The notes under the pieces are model-generated. The model had not been told where the DNA came from and did no database searches. It saw only the letters and a list, made by a program, of their open reading frames with translations. A stretch of 64,000 nt of DNA. Origin: Apricaphanius iberus (taxonomy: Eukaryota > Chordata > Actinopteri > Cyprinodontiformes > Aphaniidae). The position numbers and the translations under genes were made by a program. Of the stretch, positions 12,401 through 27,400 are shown piece after piece (position 1 is the stretch's first letter; each line of letters opens with the position of its first letter). The stretch lies in contig JAPXFQ010002640.1 in assembly GCA_028564705.1 (NCBI GenBank), forward strand, positions 310,001 through 374,000. The letters run 5' to 3'.

Positions 12401-15400
12401 AGGTTAGTATAAATTGGTATTGGTTGGATTAAAAGCCTGTAAAACCCCCAGAAGCCTACACAGCAGTACCTCTGAGAAATTCCCGAACTCACAGGGAAAT
12501 ATCTCTACCTATTCATAACAAAAGACTGGTTAAATGAAGGAGTTTTTGGGGAGAAAATTACTTATTTAAAGGCGGCACTGCGTCTCCCTTCACGACTTCT
12601 ATTAGATGGATATAAGCTGATTGTGACTGGATATAACTTATTCCGAAGCACTCCAAGTGGCTCCAAACTTATCTGAGTAAACGAAAAATATGGTCTAGGT
12701 TGAAGAAAACCAAACTTTCCCTTTAATTTGTCAACTTAATAGGATAAATGAGGTGATGCATTTCATTTAAATCAGCTGTAAGGAAGTAGGGACACATCTA
12801 AAAAAAAAACATGAAGGACTGTTGGCACTGATGATCAGGGTTAAGAACTCTGCTCTAGGGTGATGTCAACCTGCTTCGAGTTGGTCAGGTACAGCTTGGC
12901 TGCCAAGTTGACGGTCTGCAGCTTTACAATATCCTCTTCAGAAGTGAAAGTCTTTGCCATCTTTCGGAGCACATCCGGCGCTATCTTTGGCACCCTCTCG
13001 CAGTACTCTCCCATCAGCCACAGGATGCTGGCCCGAGCCATCGGAACCTGCACATAAGTGAAAGAAAGCAAAATGGCCGCCTCAAACTAAACTGCTCCCA
13101 TTTCAAAACCAGAAAGAAAGAAAAAAAAGTTCCACAGTGATGAAGATGAGACATACCGTGATGTTGTCAAAAAGCTTGGCCATGTGCTTGATGATGTCGC
13201 TGTGCTGGGTGGGCTGAGTCTGAAGCAACTTCTTGATGACCACCACACTCTCAGCCACAACGGTCTCTGTTTGAACACACCAAACACCAGCAATGCCACC
13301 CTGAAGGAGAACATGTGCAACTGCATATATCTGCAACCTATCTGACACTTCTTACCATCTCTGTTGGAAAGCAGCAACACCAGGCCGTTCAGGCAGGTGT
13401 CTGTAACCTCGGAGATGTTGGTGGCACACCTGCCGATGGCCTGGATGGTAGCAGCAGCAAACGCCTTGTCCTGGCTCTTCACGTAGGTCTAAACGTATGA
13501 TTAAAACCACAAGGGGAACAGTGAGGGAAAGGAAACTTGAGTTATTGTCAACAAGAATTCCACATGAACAACAAACCTGAAATTCCCTTAAGATGGTGGA
13601 AATGTTGGCTTCGTTGGCGAGATTAGTCAGGATCTCCAACTGTAAAATCAGAGGAGAAACGTTTTTATTGAGAACGTTTAAAGAAACACCTGATTTTGGT
13701 AAATATAAGATACAGTAGAAACCAGAACCTTACATACACTGAAAAATGGACAGAACTTGTTTTTTGCTCACTGTCTAAAGTTAAATCAGACCAAACTTCT
13801 CTTATTTTAGGTCTGTTAGAATCTCCAAAACTATTTATTTTTGCCAATACAACAATAGTGCAAAAATATTTTTTTCAGAGATTTATGTAATGTTTTTAAA
13901 GTCAAAGATATACACACATTTCCCCAGTATTTAGTAGTATTGCCCTTGAACTGTATGACCCGACTCAAATGTTTCTGGTTTCCTACAAGCCTTTCACAGC
14001 AGTTTCCTGGAATTCTGTCCCATTCCTCCCGACAGAACTGGTGGAACCAAGTCAGGTTTGTAAGCTGCCTCACTGGCACACGCCTTTTAAGATCTGCCAA
14101 CAAGTTCTCTATAGGACTGACCCCAAAACATTAACTTGCTGTCCTTAAGCCAGTTTGCAATCATGTTAGCTGTATTAGGGTCTTTGTACATCTGAAAGAC
14201 CCATTTAAGCTGGAGATGTATATTCCTGGTTGACATCTTTAGAGGTTATTCAGTATTCCGTATTGTGCCATTTATTTTATCAACTGCACCAGTTCCTCCT
14301 GCAGCTCATATAATGCTGCCAATTCCATACTTCACATTTGGGATGGTGTTCCTAGCCTTACAATCCCCCCCCCCTTTAGCAATCAATGGTCATTATGACC
14401 AAACAATTCCACTTTAGCTTCATCAGACTCCAGGACGTGTCTCCAGAAACGAAGGTCAGGAATGTCTTTGTCCCCGTGTACGTTGCAAACGGCAATCGGG
14501 CCTTTTCTTTCTTATTTATGTAGGAGTAATAGCTTCCTCCTTGCTGAGTGGCCTTTAAGCCAATGGTGGTGCAGGAAAGGTTACAAATGTGAATAATACT
14601 GTGCTACTAGCTTCAACTAACATCTTCACAAGGTCTTGATATTTCTTAATTATTGTGGTATTAAGCAAATATAAATACTTTGGTAACCAACTTACAACAA
14701 AAGACAGTCTGATTGATTTAATCTTAGAATGGGGGAAAAAAAGTGACTTTATTCAGTGAATGTTAACTTCTGGTTTCAACTGTATCTTCTCATTTCTACA
14801 ACTCGATATTTGTACATTTAATATTATGTTTGCACACATGAGAAATATGTACAGAACATATTTTGAAAAACTGTTTCGGCCTTCAATTAAATAGCAGGCA
14901 AAAGTATCACGAACTCTGGCAAAATGTTAAAATTATCAACAGACTTCTTTTTAAAAACAAAATATCTTCATGGTTTTTTAAAATATCAATGCTCTTATAT
15001 AGTTTTAAATGTACATTTTAATTTAGCTGAAAATTATTCACCGAAAAATATGATAAACATTATGAAGGGCACTTACAAAAAAAAAGAAAAGAAAAGTGTA
15101 AGCTGTATTTTGCTAGATTTATGTACACTTTTACCATGAGGAGACATAAGTCATGCCAAAACAAAGTACTGCCAAAAAAAAATTACAAAATAAATTAAAA
15201 AGAGTCAATGATGCATTTTAAAGTTATTTTCTGATCCCGTCTGAAACGTGCCATGAATTTAACATATGATCTTTGTGAATTATAAAGACACATTTTGATG
15301 CAGAGAAATAGCAAATTTTCGACCAACAGCAAAAGTTACTTTAGGCTTTGTGGACTACAATTGAAGAAGAAGAAGAAACGGCCGTGAGTTTACTTTGTCT

Positions 15401-18400
15401 TCTTCCTCCATGACGAAGAATGAGCATTAAATGTTGAGAAAAGCATTATACATTTGGCCATGTGGAAAGGGGCAGCTATGCGGGGATAGAAACAGTTGGT
15501 CGAGGGAGAGCCAGCATGAGGCAAAAGCTCTACAAGTTCTCTGTGTGTATTTCGAATGCTAGTGTTGCTTGTGTTAGCTACATAAAGTCATGTATGCTAC
15601 TTTTGGTTTGCTTTTTTTATCGTGAATTTTTATAATCAAATAAATCCCAAATCATTTGACAAACACAATCGAAACATACATTATTACTTATTTAGATTTA
15701 GGTACAAAAAATGTTTTGATTCAGGCCATAAGAAAAAGCAGACCATAAATATTTTTTATCGCTCCATTGACTTGATAGTTGTTTTGTTTTTTGTTTTTAA
15801 GCTAGGGAACCCATGGCCCAACAGTATTTGGGATGTTTTGGGCCGAAAGCCCAAAAACGTCAACGTCAAGAGCAGCAAGATTACATGTAAAGTCTATGGT
15901 TGAGGCCGTCAGAGTGTCTGCGGCGCTTTGTGTGCTTTGGCCGCGTCAATTTACAACAGTGTTCCTAAGTTCCAAGCTTCCAAGTGGGAAAAGCCAACAA
16001 CGCAAAAGTTGAGCTACCTAAACTTACAGTACCGCAGCCTGAGCATCAACCAATCAGAGCGTTTCACTGGACTGATGGCGCCCGACGTCGCCTAGCCAGC
16101 CACAATCCGCCACTGCTTTAAAATCAGGCAGAGAAAGACCCACCAATGCGCTTTACATAATTCAGCCTCAGAAATATATAAGTTTCAAAGTAACCGCTTT
16201 GTGAACGTTTCTTGACATCGACAAAGCATATTGTTTGAACGCACCATTAGGCTCCCCATAGATTACCATGCAACACACTTTCAAGCAAGAAAATAATTGA
16301 TGCTCATCATTCAAGCTCATAATGAGATCATGTAGTTTGCAGAAATTGGTTACCTTCAGTGTTTTTATGTGTGTGGCATCTGTGGATCGGACGTAAAAAC
16401 TTTTCATGTATGGCTCAAACATCCCCTGTTATGAGACAAAAAAAGACAACAACTTACTGGAACAGCATTAAAAGGAAACAAGAGGCACTACGTTTTCTGG
16501 GAAGCCTCACCTTCCTCTGAATGGACATGGTGGCGATGTTCTGTAGGACGACGTACTGAACCTCTCTGCACAAGAACAAGGAAAACAGTCAACAGGAGTG
16601 GAAACTAGCAGTGACCTTTTGCCCCTTTTTCCAGTTTTCCCCTTTTCCAATAGGGTTGCTTTAGACCTGATCGGGTCGGATCAGTACGGCCTAGAATGGG
16701 TAGGTTGTGTTTCCATTACCATTTCAGAAGAACGGCTTAGCTTAACAAAGCTCCAGCAAAAAGCAGTCATGAACTCAATGACATTGATCCTCTCAAACGT
16801 TAAAAGACTTTTGACTCATCCAGTCTGTTGAGACTCCGACTCCGCAGTCTTCCAGCTCTATCTAGCCAACTCCCACTCGCTGATTGCCACGGATACCTCC
16901 TGCTTCTCTGCTGCTATAACAGCGTTTTTTCCTCCCAGACACTTCAGACTCGCCGCGACTTCTCCCTTCTGTCACAGGATTACTTCACCAGCTACACAAC
17001 GGAAGCCCGCTCCAACATAAGTGAGAGGGAGAGATAACAGCACCGATCGCTGCTCAATTCCTCTTGGCGGTTGATCAAAATCAGCCATTGATAATTGTCC
17101 GATGTCCCAGATACCGTAGCTGCGGCCGGCATCTCGTCCTCTCTAGGGATGGGTACCGTTATCTGGTGCCATTATGGCACAAGTTCTGACATATAACAAT
17201 AAACTGTTGTACCCAGACCGAAAAGCAGCGCACATTTCAGTGCCTTATTTCAGTTCTTTTTTTCTTGAGATGTAAAGCACTATGGATTTTGAGCGGCCAT
17301 CAGCCAAGAGCAATGCTCTATATCACTAGTAAAGGTAAACCTGGCCATCTTTTTGCACAAAAAAAATTCTAAAAGCTGGGGGCTGTTGAAATTAACACAC
17401 CAACACGGGTCGATTAATTCCTAGAATTCACTTTTTTTTCTCCTTCTTTCTTTCATGCAAGTAACGCATGCACAGAATCCCGCCCTGTTTATAATTCAGC
17501 CAACAACACATCAGCGCTCCTTCCTAACGTGCCAAACGGCAGATTGTTTGTGCAGCAGCATGTTTGTGATCCTAATGTGAGTATATTATTATTGCCGTAT
17601 TGGCTTTGTGGTGATGATAAATTAATAAGTCGTCCGTGGGACTTATCCAACCACTTCGGATGTCAGCTTGTGTGAGCGGTGCAGAGTTTAAATGCTCCGT
17701 ATTTATTTTGATTTATGCATGTTAGCTCACTGTATAGCTTGAGTACATTTCATAGTGAGATACCGCTGCATTAAGAATATGAAATTATTCAGTTAAGGTG
17801 ATGGTTTTGGACTTAAATTAGTGCCAACTATTAGTGGAAGTAGCTATGTACATCTTCATAATAAGAACGTTTATTTCCTGTTGTGATTTACTAGAGAATC
17901 TGCTGTTTACTCTTGGAAAATGGTAAATTGTGACATTAGATTAGTAAGTCTATATTACATTTGATTTATGTGATGTTTAACGGACTACTGATATCCAGAT
18001 GTTACGTTTATTAATATATAGTGGGTTGGTTCTACCTCTATTATTTTTCATATGAGACCACACATGCACTGAGAATTTGATTGTGGAGTTCAAAACAAAA
18101 TTTTTATTGATTTCTCCTATATTTAATTTAAAAAAAAGAGCAACTGCATCTGGCTTTGTCCTTTATTTACACAGACAATGTTAGTTGTTTTTTTTACTAT
18201 ATTTAGGAATGTTGATTTTTTTTTAATGCTACACTGTGATTAATTAGATTTTTTTAAAAAAATGTTGACAGCCCTACAAATGTATTTTTTTTTAAAGAGT
18301 GTTTTTGGAGAAATTTGTATGTTTTCTATTCTTTAAGCACCATTTTAAGCACCAGCACAGTTTCGAAAGTAGCAGTTAGGCACCGGTACCAAATAAACCC

Positions 18401-21400
18401 TAAACCATACCCATCCCATGTCCTCTCTCTCCCCCACTCTTTGCATAGTCATGGCTGGTATCTCGTCTGTTTCTGCAGTAGTCTAGTCGGAGCTAAGCCA
18501 TTCTTGCTGCAGCTCTCAGGCTGGCTTCACCTGCTCCACCCCTACCCAACGGAAGCCTGCTCCAACCCGCGTGTAAAAGGTGATAACAGCACCCATCACA
18601 GCTCCATTTCTCTTGGCACTTGACAAAAATCTGCCATCACTCACAGTTTTCCAATGTCCCAGATGCCGAAGTATCGCCCGTATCAGTATAGATTCTCCCA
18701 GTCAGCTTTTGGCTTCAGCTTTATCAAAACCACAACCCTCCCTAAACGCTATAAAACACTTTACAAAGCACTCAGTTTTTAAAAAAATATCGAGCTACTT
18801 AAAGCAAAAAAAAGGGAAACCTTCTCTGACACTGAATATTTCCAATTTTATGGAGAACATCTCTGATTTTGGTGCTGTTTCCGTTATTACATTCTGAGAC
18901 ATCACTTCAAACACACAACTCCAGGCCAATCAACAGCTACCGCTGCTAGGTAGGAGTGCGAGGGATATCACATTTCTGGACCAATCCGTCCATAAGTGGG
19001 CGTGTCCAGTCGCTTCAGACCAAGGCAGAGGTAGTCCAAAAAAAAAGGGGTCGGCTCAGACCGGACACAGTTAATGCTAACACGCCAGAACGGTTCTGAA
19101 GCTACCCATTCCAGACAGTACTGGCCCTAGAGGAAAAGGGGCGTTTATACTTCAAGTATTTATTTTTCACAGCAGAAGTAAAAATAGTTTAAAAGTTGGG
19201 CTTTTTTAGTTACCTGTGGCTTCTCAGCAGTCGAACTAGTGATTTGGTCACAATGCTCACTTCATGTTTAGGGGCTAGATGCCAGTAAAGTTGAGCCACT
19301 GCCATCACAACCTGAACACATAACAAAAAAAAAAAGGTAAATCCAACATATTTTTAAGGATTCTTTCTTTAACAGAACAGACCTACACAGACTGAATTTT
19401 TTTTTTTTTTTTTTTTACATCGAGTCCTACAAAAGCACTCAGGATACTATTTGATACAAGGTAATTTTCCAGGGGAGCTTTAAATAGCAGGTAAACATGT
19501 GTCCGTTGCGGGGAGGCAGAATGAAAGGCCCGAGGCATCTATGAAGATGGAGGATGTCACTAAGCTGTCACGAGTAAAGACACAGCATGTCACATTTTAA
19601 TCAACACTTTCATTTGGGAGCATTTTTCCTCCCGCTGCTACACTGAGACAGAGACCTTGAGACTCCTGGTTGATGGAAATCTGTAATCAGTTTTCTTTTT
19701 TCCTTAGGTGCACCGCAAAAGCCACAGTGGTGCAAAAAAGTATCCAGCAGCCACAGACTGTGCAAGCATAAAAAAAAAAAAAAAGAAGATAGTATGTACA
19801 TTTTAACTTTGATACACAGAATGTAAAAAAAGGAGAAAATCACACTGTATGATTTTTAAAGAATTTATTTGTATAGTGGTGCAGAAAATAAGTGTTTGAT
19901 CAAAAACAAATGTTCAGCTTTATACTTTCTAATGTAACCGTCCGCAATGACAGAGGTCAAACGTTTCCTGTAGGTCTTCACCAGGTTTGCACACACCATA
20001 GCTGGTATTTCGGGCCCTTCTTCCATGCAGGTCTTCTCTAGAGCATGTGACGTTTTGGGGTGGTTGCTAGGCAACAAGGACTTTCAACATCCACCACAAA
20101 TGTTCTATTGGAATAGTTCTGGTGACTGTGTCCAGAACCTTGAGATGTTTCTAAAGAAGCCACTCCTTCGTTGCCTTGGCGGTGTGTTTGTGATCCTTTT
20201 CATGCTGGAAAATCCAGCCACGTTTCATCTTCAATGTTCTCACTGATGGAAGGAGGCTTTGGCCCAAAATCTCAATTGACACGGCCCCATTAATCCTTTC
20301 CTTAATACAGATCAGTTTTCCTACTATTTTGCAGAAAAGCAGAACCAAAGTATAATGCTTCCTTCCCCATGCTTCACAGTATGTGTGGTGTTCTTGGGAG
20401 GCTCCTCTGGGTCATCTAAATGGTCTCTGAGAAACTTTAGAAGGGCCTGGAGTGGACATGTGCTGGCTTAAGCAGGGGGACCTTGAGAGCACATCCGGAT
20501 TTTATTCCATGGTAATGTAGTGTGTTATTAAACTTTGCTACTGTGGTCTCAGTCCTCTTCGAGTCATGGATCAGTTCCCCCATATAGTTCTGGGCTGTTT
20601 CCTCACCGTTCCCAAAATCCCATGAGAGGAGATCTTTCAAAGAGCCTCAGGACAAGGGAGATCGTCAGTGATCTTGTGTGTATTCCATTTTCAAATAATT
20701 GCTCCAAACGTAGTTCTCTTCTCATCAAGCTATTAGCCTATTATAGAGCTCACCCCAGCCTTGTGAAGGTGTACAATCTTGTCCCAGGTGTCCAGGGACA
20801 AAGGAACTGAACAATTTGAGCACCTAGAAGCACTGAAGACAGGGACACTTCCTTTTCTGCGGAACCTAAACCAACATGGAGTGGAATTGGATTTCAGTAG
20901 GTGCAGGATTTTTCTGTTGTCTTGAGCAAATGTTCTAAATATGTTGCACCGATTGGCTCAGTGTGAGCAGAGAACGAGGCAGAGTTGGTGTTGTTCACCT
21001 CCATTCAATTTATTCTAATTAGTTAGATGTTTCTATGTAATCCCAGCAGATTGTGTTGAGTGATTGACGTGAGGTTGTGCCCCGAACATGCAGACTCCAA
21101 CTACAGAAATCCTTCAGCAATCCCTCATACTGAGCAAGCATGCAGCAACAGTGGAGAGGAATAACTCCCCTATAAAGGAACAAACCTCTGGCAGAACCTT
21201 TATTTATTGTTGCGCTGTTGTTTTTGCTACATCTACCCAGAACGCCCTTTGTTATAGTCTGCTTCCTGCTTTTGGAGCGTCTCCTGGCCTGTTTGGAAAT
21301 CATATATGAAATCAAACCACACCAGAGTTCACTTGAACCGAGACCTAGTATTATTTAGGGTGGACCAGAGTTGGCTTTACTTTTTGGTCCACATTAGAGT

Positions 21401-24400
21401 TTGATTTGTGGATTCTCACCACCCCATATGAGCAGGACTTTCTGGGTAAATGAATTTGAATGTCCTTAAAGTGGACGAAAGAGAGCTAGTATGAATGCAC
21501 CCCTAAATCAGAGACATTTATTGAACAGCCCCTAGTGTGAAAAGAGAAAATGCTTTTTTTCTATTTTAAATTTCCCTCAATAATTATTGTATATGATAAA
21601 ATGAAAGCTCCATTACTGTCGTCCATTAGCTGCATAAACTGCTTCCTGTTTCCTCTCTTTTAAACCACTGTAAAACAGAGTGTGATGGAAATGGAAATTG
21701 AAAATTACTGGTGATTTCCAGGACACACACTTATATTACATGTTCCTATAGGTGAAGTTATTTCAGAGTATGCTCTAACAGGAGATGTACATGTTGTCGG
21801 TGAAAGCATGTGTTAACTCACAGCAGTGTTCCTGCTCTGCAGAAGAGGCTTGGTGTTCCTCAGCAGAAGTCTGTGATCTGGATCCATGATGTAAGGCTTT
21901 TCTTCTCTCTGGCCTTGTTTCTCCTCAGAGTCAGAGTCGTAAAAGGCTTTCTCATTGTTCTCGTCGAAAATAGCGTCCTGAAATATAAAAAAACATAAAA
22001 AATGTATACAGCGTATGTAAGGTTCTAAGGTATAATAAAACGATTGTGAAAGGAGTATAGCACTATAAACTAGTAACCATTACAATAAACAGTGTTGAGA
22101 AAGGTTGATTTCTTTATTAACATTTCACACATTTTAAAATGAACCAGTTCAGCTCATTAGCTAAGTAGATTGTTCTTTATTTTCGATATGACTTGACGAG
22201 CTTTTAAATTCGGAAGAAAATTGGAATTAGTTATATTTACTCAGTTACATTAACTTTAGTAACTTTATTTTTAAAAGTAGGGATGTCCCGATCCAATTAA
22301 GTCATCGGAAATCGGGCCGGATCACATGGTTTCAGACTTGATCAGAATTGGACGTTAGCTCTAGCAGCTCTAGCCATCGTCTCACGAGTTAAAATCTACT
22401 CAAGAATAGTTATCTTTTATTCACCTTAAATAATATTTCAATCCAAACAGAGAAGTACTTATTAAAGTTCAATTAAAAAATTACATTTAGAATACACCTG
22501 CTTCAGGTCCTGCTCCACATTGAACTGTAATCCACGGCTATTTGTTCGTAATTAAATAGCGGGATTCCTGCAGGGGTTGTAGTCATGAGGTTTGGCATTT
22601 CTGCGTCGGACAGAAGAGTTCTCATGGATGGCTGAGTCCATGCTTCGCTTCCGCACTGGAGACTGGAATTAAGTGCCGCTGAAGCCAAAGTTTTAAAATT
22701 AGGAAACATTTCTCAAACTAAACCGATCAGTAAAGTCTAAAAAATTCTGAACAGTTTCCTGATCTGCAAACTACGCTTCAGCAGTAGGAAAGCCCACGTG
22801 AAAAAAAACAGCAACAGTCAGCGCTGTTTGGCACACGTTGCAGCAAACTAACCAGCCGCAAAAGCTACAGTGGCGCTCCAAAGTCTCCAAAACTTTTTAA
22901 CGTGCAACAGAGTTAACGCGACCCCTGATATGTATATTATATACATTATCATATCATTATTATGTTTATTTAAGTTGAGGTTGAATTTGTTTTCATATGA
23001 GAATTTTTATCTTTACTGTTACAATGGAGTTTAAAAGTGAATAATTTATCGTTTATTAGGCTAGTTGTTTTTTTGGACTACCTTACTTGTACTCCGTTTG
23101 TTAAATTGTTAAATGTTAAAATAAGGTGAATTAAAAAAGGAACATCCCGGATCTTTTTTCTCTTTATTTTTTTTTTTTTGCATCATATATACAAGTATCA
23201 GATTGGGACTCGTTATCGGTAGATACTCAAAATCAAATGACTCAGAATGGAGGGCAAAAAAAAAGGACTTCCCTCGTTAAAAATATACTTGTATGAGTAG
23301 TTTTACTTCACTGTACTTTTTACTTTTATTTGAATAATATTATAATGAAGTATTGCTACTCTTGAGTAAGACTTCTGGATGCTCTACCCAACATGCTCCA
23401 CTGCAGTGAATGAGAAACAAACATTTTATTCAAAATTGCATCAGACACAGATATACGTAAAGCTTATATTAAAGTGAGACCTCTTGTTTGTAAAAAAGCT
23501 TTGTTGTAATGTCTGCCCCAGTCTCGGATTTTCTGCAGCCTCTTAACATTCTAGGAGTGGCATCTTGGGTGCCTCATGATTCGATTTCATTTATGTTTCC
23601 TTTTATTCTTATCATGACCCCTTTCTATTTTTGAATTCATTCATTTTCCATCAACTAAAGCGTCCAAACAAATGTATTTCCTGTCTTTCATTAATGAGAA
23701 ACCACAAATAAAAACAACACGTGTCCAAAGTATGTTTCATATTTATATCAGCGCCATATTTTTCAATTTAAGCTAAAGGAAATGTGTGGTAGCAATATAG
23801 TTATGATTCAGTGCGATCATATTCTGATTTCCATAAAAGAGGACGCTTTGTCAACTCTTCAATCACTTCAATCATACGCTTTTTACTTGAAGAAGACTTT
23901 TGAAGACATACGTTTTCCTCATTGAATTATGAAAAAATAATCAATGTTGGCCATTTTTAAAATCACCATTTATTTGGGCAGGTTTCACACATTGCAATTA
24001 ATCAACTTGTGGTGAATCACTACACCACTATCTAGCAGGTTTGACAAGCTTCCCTGTTTGTGCTAAAGTAAAGCATCCCCACAGCATGTTGCTACCACCA
24101 CCATGTTTCACCATGGGGATAGTGTGTTCAGAGTGATGTGCAATATTAGTTTACCATCAAATATGTTTTGCATCTTGGCTGAACAGGTGCTAATACAGAA
24201 TCTTGGCACCTAAAAAGATTTTACATTTGATTTGCTTTTAAGAATTAAAATGCAAAAGTTTAATGGAAATAAACCTTAAATGACTGATAAATTAGTATAA
24301 TTTGCATGTTCAGGAATGAAAAAGTTTTAATATGTGGTTTGTTGCCAAACGATTGTAAAGTAAAGAATATTAGTGATTAAAAGATGAGGTCAATAAGAAA

Positions 24401-27400
24401 TCTGCGAAAAATATTTATTATATGCTAAATCAAGCAGATCAATTACCTCCTGCACCTCTCTGCAAAATTGCAGCTCATGATTTCAGGTCAAATACATTCA
24501 ATCACAAAAAAGGAATAATATTGACACAGAGCCGATTGTGGCCTTGATGGAAAATAGTTTCTAAAATGCTTTGACTTATGATAAAAGAAAAATGCCCTAG
24601 CGTTTTGATGCTCTGGTTACAGCTGAAAAAAAAAGAACAGAGGAAGAATACACTGGGTTAGCAATGAGTTTACAGCAGGGGCCTCACCTCCTTCCAGGGG
24701 CTGGTGAACTGCGTCCTGGCGTAGCGCGTCAGCATGTTGATGATGACCACTTGGCCCCACTCCTCCACGTCCACCAGCAGGTTACACAGCTTCCTGTAGT
24801 TCTTGTGGATCAGATCAATGCGATCCGGGCACACGTCCTCGAAGGCCATCACAACGCTGCCGGCCACAAGCTGGAGGAGATTTCACAGAGAAAATGAAAA
24901 AATATAAAAAATAAAATCAGAATCTTTATTTTTTTGTGAACTTATTTTCCTGTTAAACCCTTAAATGAGGTTATGGACATTTCAAGCAGTTTTCTCCTTA
25001 AATAAATTGAGCAAATACTTCATCTCTTAAACAAGCAGTAATATATGGACTCTGGAGAAATAAAGCACTGCAAGAGATGACTCTTGTTGCAACTTGTACT
25101 GCAACTGCAATTTCAGTCTACATAATGGCAATTTACAGCTCTGATTACAATAAACTCTTTTAGCCCTTAAAGGAGTTAGACGATAATTAAACCGCAACTG
25201 GGAGAGGAAAAACACATTGAAAGACGAAGCAGTGGCTAAGAGAGCCTGTTTGTTATCTGGTACACCCAGTCACCTCAACAAACGCCCTATTCTGCCAAAC
25301 ACTCCAGCTGCACACTGCCTGTTGCCTCTCTGATCAGCAGTGAGACCATGAGAAGGACCACATTAAATATTAATCAATAAGCAGTAGGGGGGTAAAGTAT
25401 ATATATTTTTTTAAATAATCAAGATTTGGTTAGTATTTGGGGTTTAAATTCACGGTTTGGCACGTTTCCAGGACACTTTATTTAGGGGGGAAAAAACCGC
25501 GCATAATATTTTTTTTATTACTGAATTCCTTCCTTTTGCTCGTCAAATCAATTAGATTTTAGTGTTTTATAGCTTAAAAAGTTTAAAAACTACATAAACT
25601 GACTGAAGATTTGATTGGATTTTCTTTTTATTAAAAGAAGTACAAGCAGACATAGCCAGAGTAGAAAACCATTCACCCACTTTAAAATTTTCAGCGTTAA
25701 AGCTTTAAAATATTTTTTAAAAATACTTATACCATACGATACCATAAAAATAAAATGAAAATAACAAAAAAATGAAAAAATAAAACGAGCTTAAATCACT
25801 TTAGAGTTGTTGTACCTTAATGTAGTAGGAAAATTTGTTGAGAGTTTTATAGCAAATAAGGAGTTTGAGCTGATTGGATGCTCCTGGTAACCATGTGTCA
25901 GCGGATTTTTCTCTAACATCAGTGATGGTTACATTCAGTTTGAGATAGTTTCAGATGAGTCATTCAGTTCCGTGCAAAGCGTGTTACAGGTCTTAATGGT
26001 ATTGAAAGATGCATTCGCTAACAAAGTTCTAGTTTAGTCAATCTTTCTTTTTCCACTGTAGCTGCATAAGAAATCAGTAAGGTTTCCTAATAAAAGTCTA
26101 ATTAAGCTGTTTGAAATCATTCCTGGCCAAAAACAACAGGGATGATCATGACTAAAGAAGTGCCTGACCTAAACCCAGCCTGCTTCCACACCAGCTAGGT
26201 GTTGGTTCTAGTTTTTGTGTTTGTGTTGAAATCATTACTATTTAAGTTGTAATAATCAATATGTGGTACTATTTTAATCAGCAGTGGAAATATTAGCATT
26301 TATGTTTTAAATAAAATCAGTTAGATAGAGTTATGCATTTTTATTTGTGTAAAAAGTTAAAGCATGACATGTCAAACCCTAACCCGACAAATACTTCATG
26401 AACACACCAATCAGCACATTTTAACCTTTGAGGTTTACCAACGCTTCCATTCAACATTGTCCCACGTCACTTCCTGTCTTCATCTCTAACTCTCCGCCTC
26501 CGTTTCTGACAGATGCGGGCTCTGTCACGACGCATTGTGCATTCTGTACCAACTTCACCGATTAAGACACGGCTCCAAGGTAAACTACATGCACCATCAA
26601 CAAATCTGACACCCCAATCTATGGAGTTCATACAGCGCCTTCCCCCCTCCCCCCTCGGCCATATTATCTACCCCCGCGTGACAAGCTGGTAATGGAAAAA
26701 TCACACTAAGCAAATGGTTCTTCTAATAACAATAAATTTCCTATAAAATTATGAAGGGCCCAAACCGTTTCCTTGCATCTATTTTGCTATGAATTCTAAT
26801 TAAGGTGCCAGGGAGGCAGAGAGTGCTGGGTCATCACGTCAGAGACAACGTGCGCCTTTTTGATTGATGGCCCAGCGTAGGGTTGGCCTATCCTCCTGTC
26901 GGCGGCTCCTCTCTGCTGTATTCCTCCTCCCTTGTTTTCCTCTTAAATTAATGGGCATCTCACCTAGACCCTAATCATAGTACCCCCCCCCAAACACCAC
27001 CCCTGCTCTTCCTTTCTGTTCTCATTTCAATTTTGCAGAAGGTGCAAGGGGGAGGGACGGATGGGAGAGATCGATCATTTATCTTGTAATGGCTGGATAA
27101 TAGATCCATCACGGTAAAACAGCTGCACAAACTCCTATGTTGTCTCTGTCATCAGGCCTTCCCATTTTCTCTTTAAACCGTCCTGCCTACAAGCATCCCG
27201 CCGTGTGCCACAGGCATTTAACTAAACGGCAGCAAAAGCATGTGTCAGGAGGAACCGACAAGGCCACATACTCGGGCAGGAACAAAGTGTTTCAGCACCA
27301 GCTATACAGCACTTATTCACTCACCTTCAGGTAATTTGCCTTATGAAATGCTGTAAGACACATTTTAAGATTCATTTAAATGTCACAACTGCAAAAAAGA

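Noticed and set aside
12841..13639. Long minus-strand frames that run from ap3b1 exons into introns
   Set aside because: Family sequence stops exactly at GT/AG junctions, and the extra residues are intron read-through.
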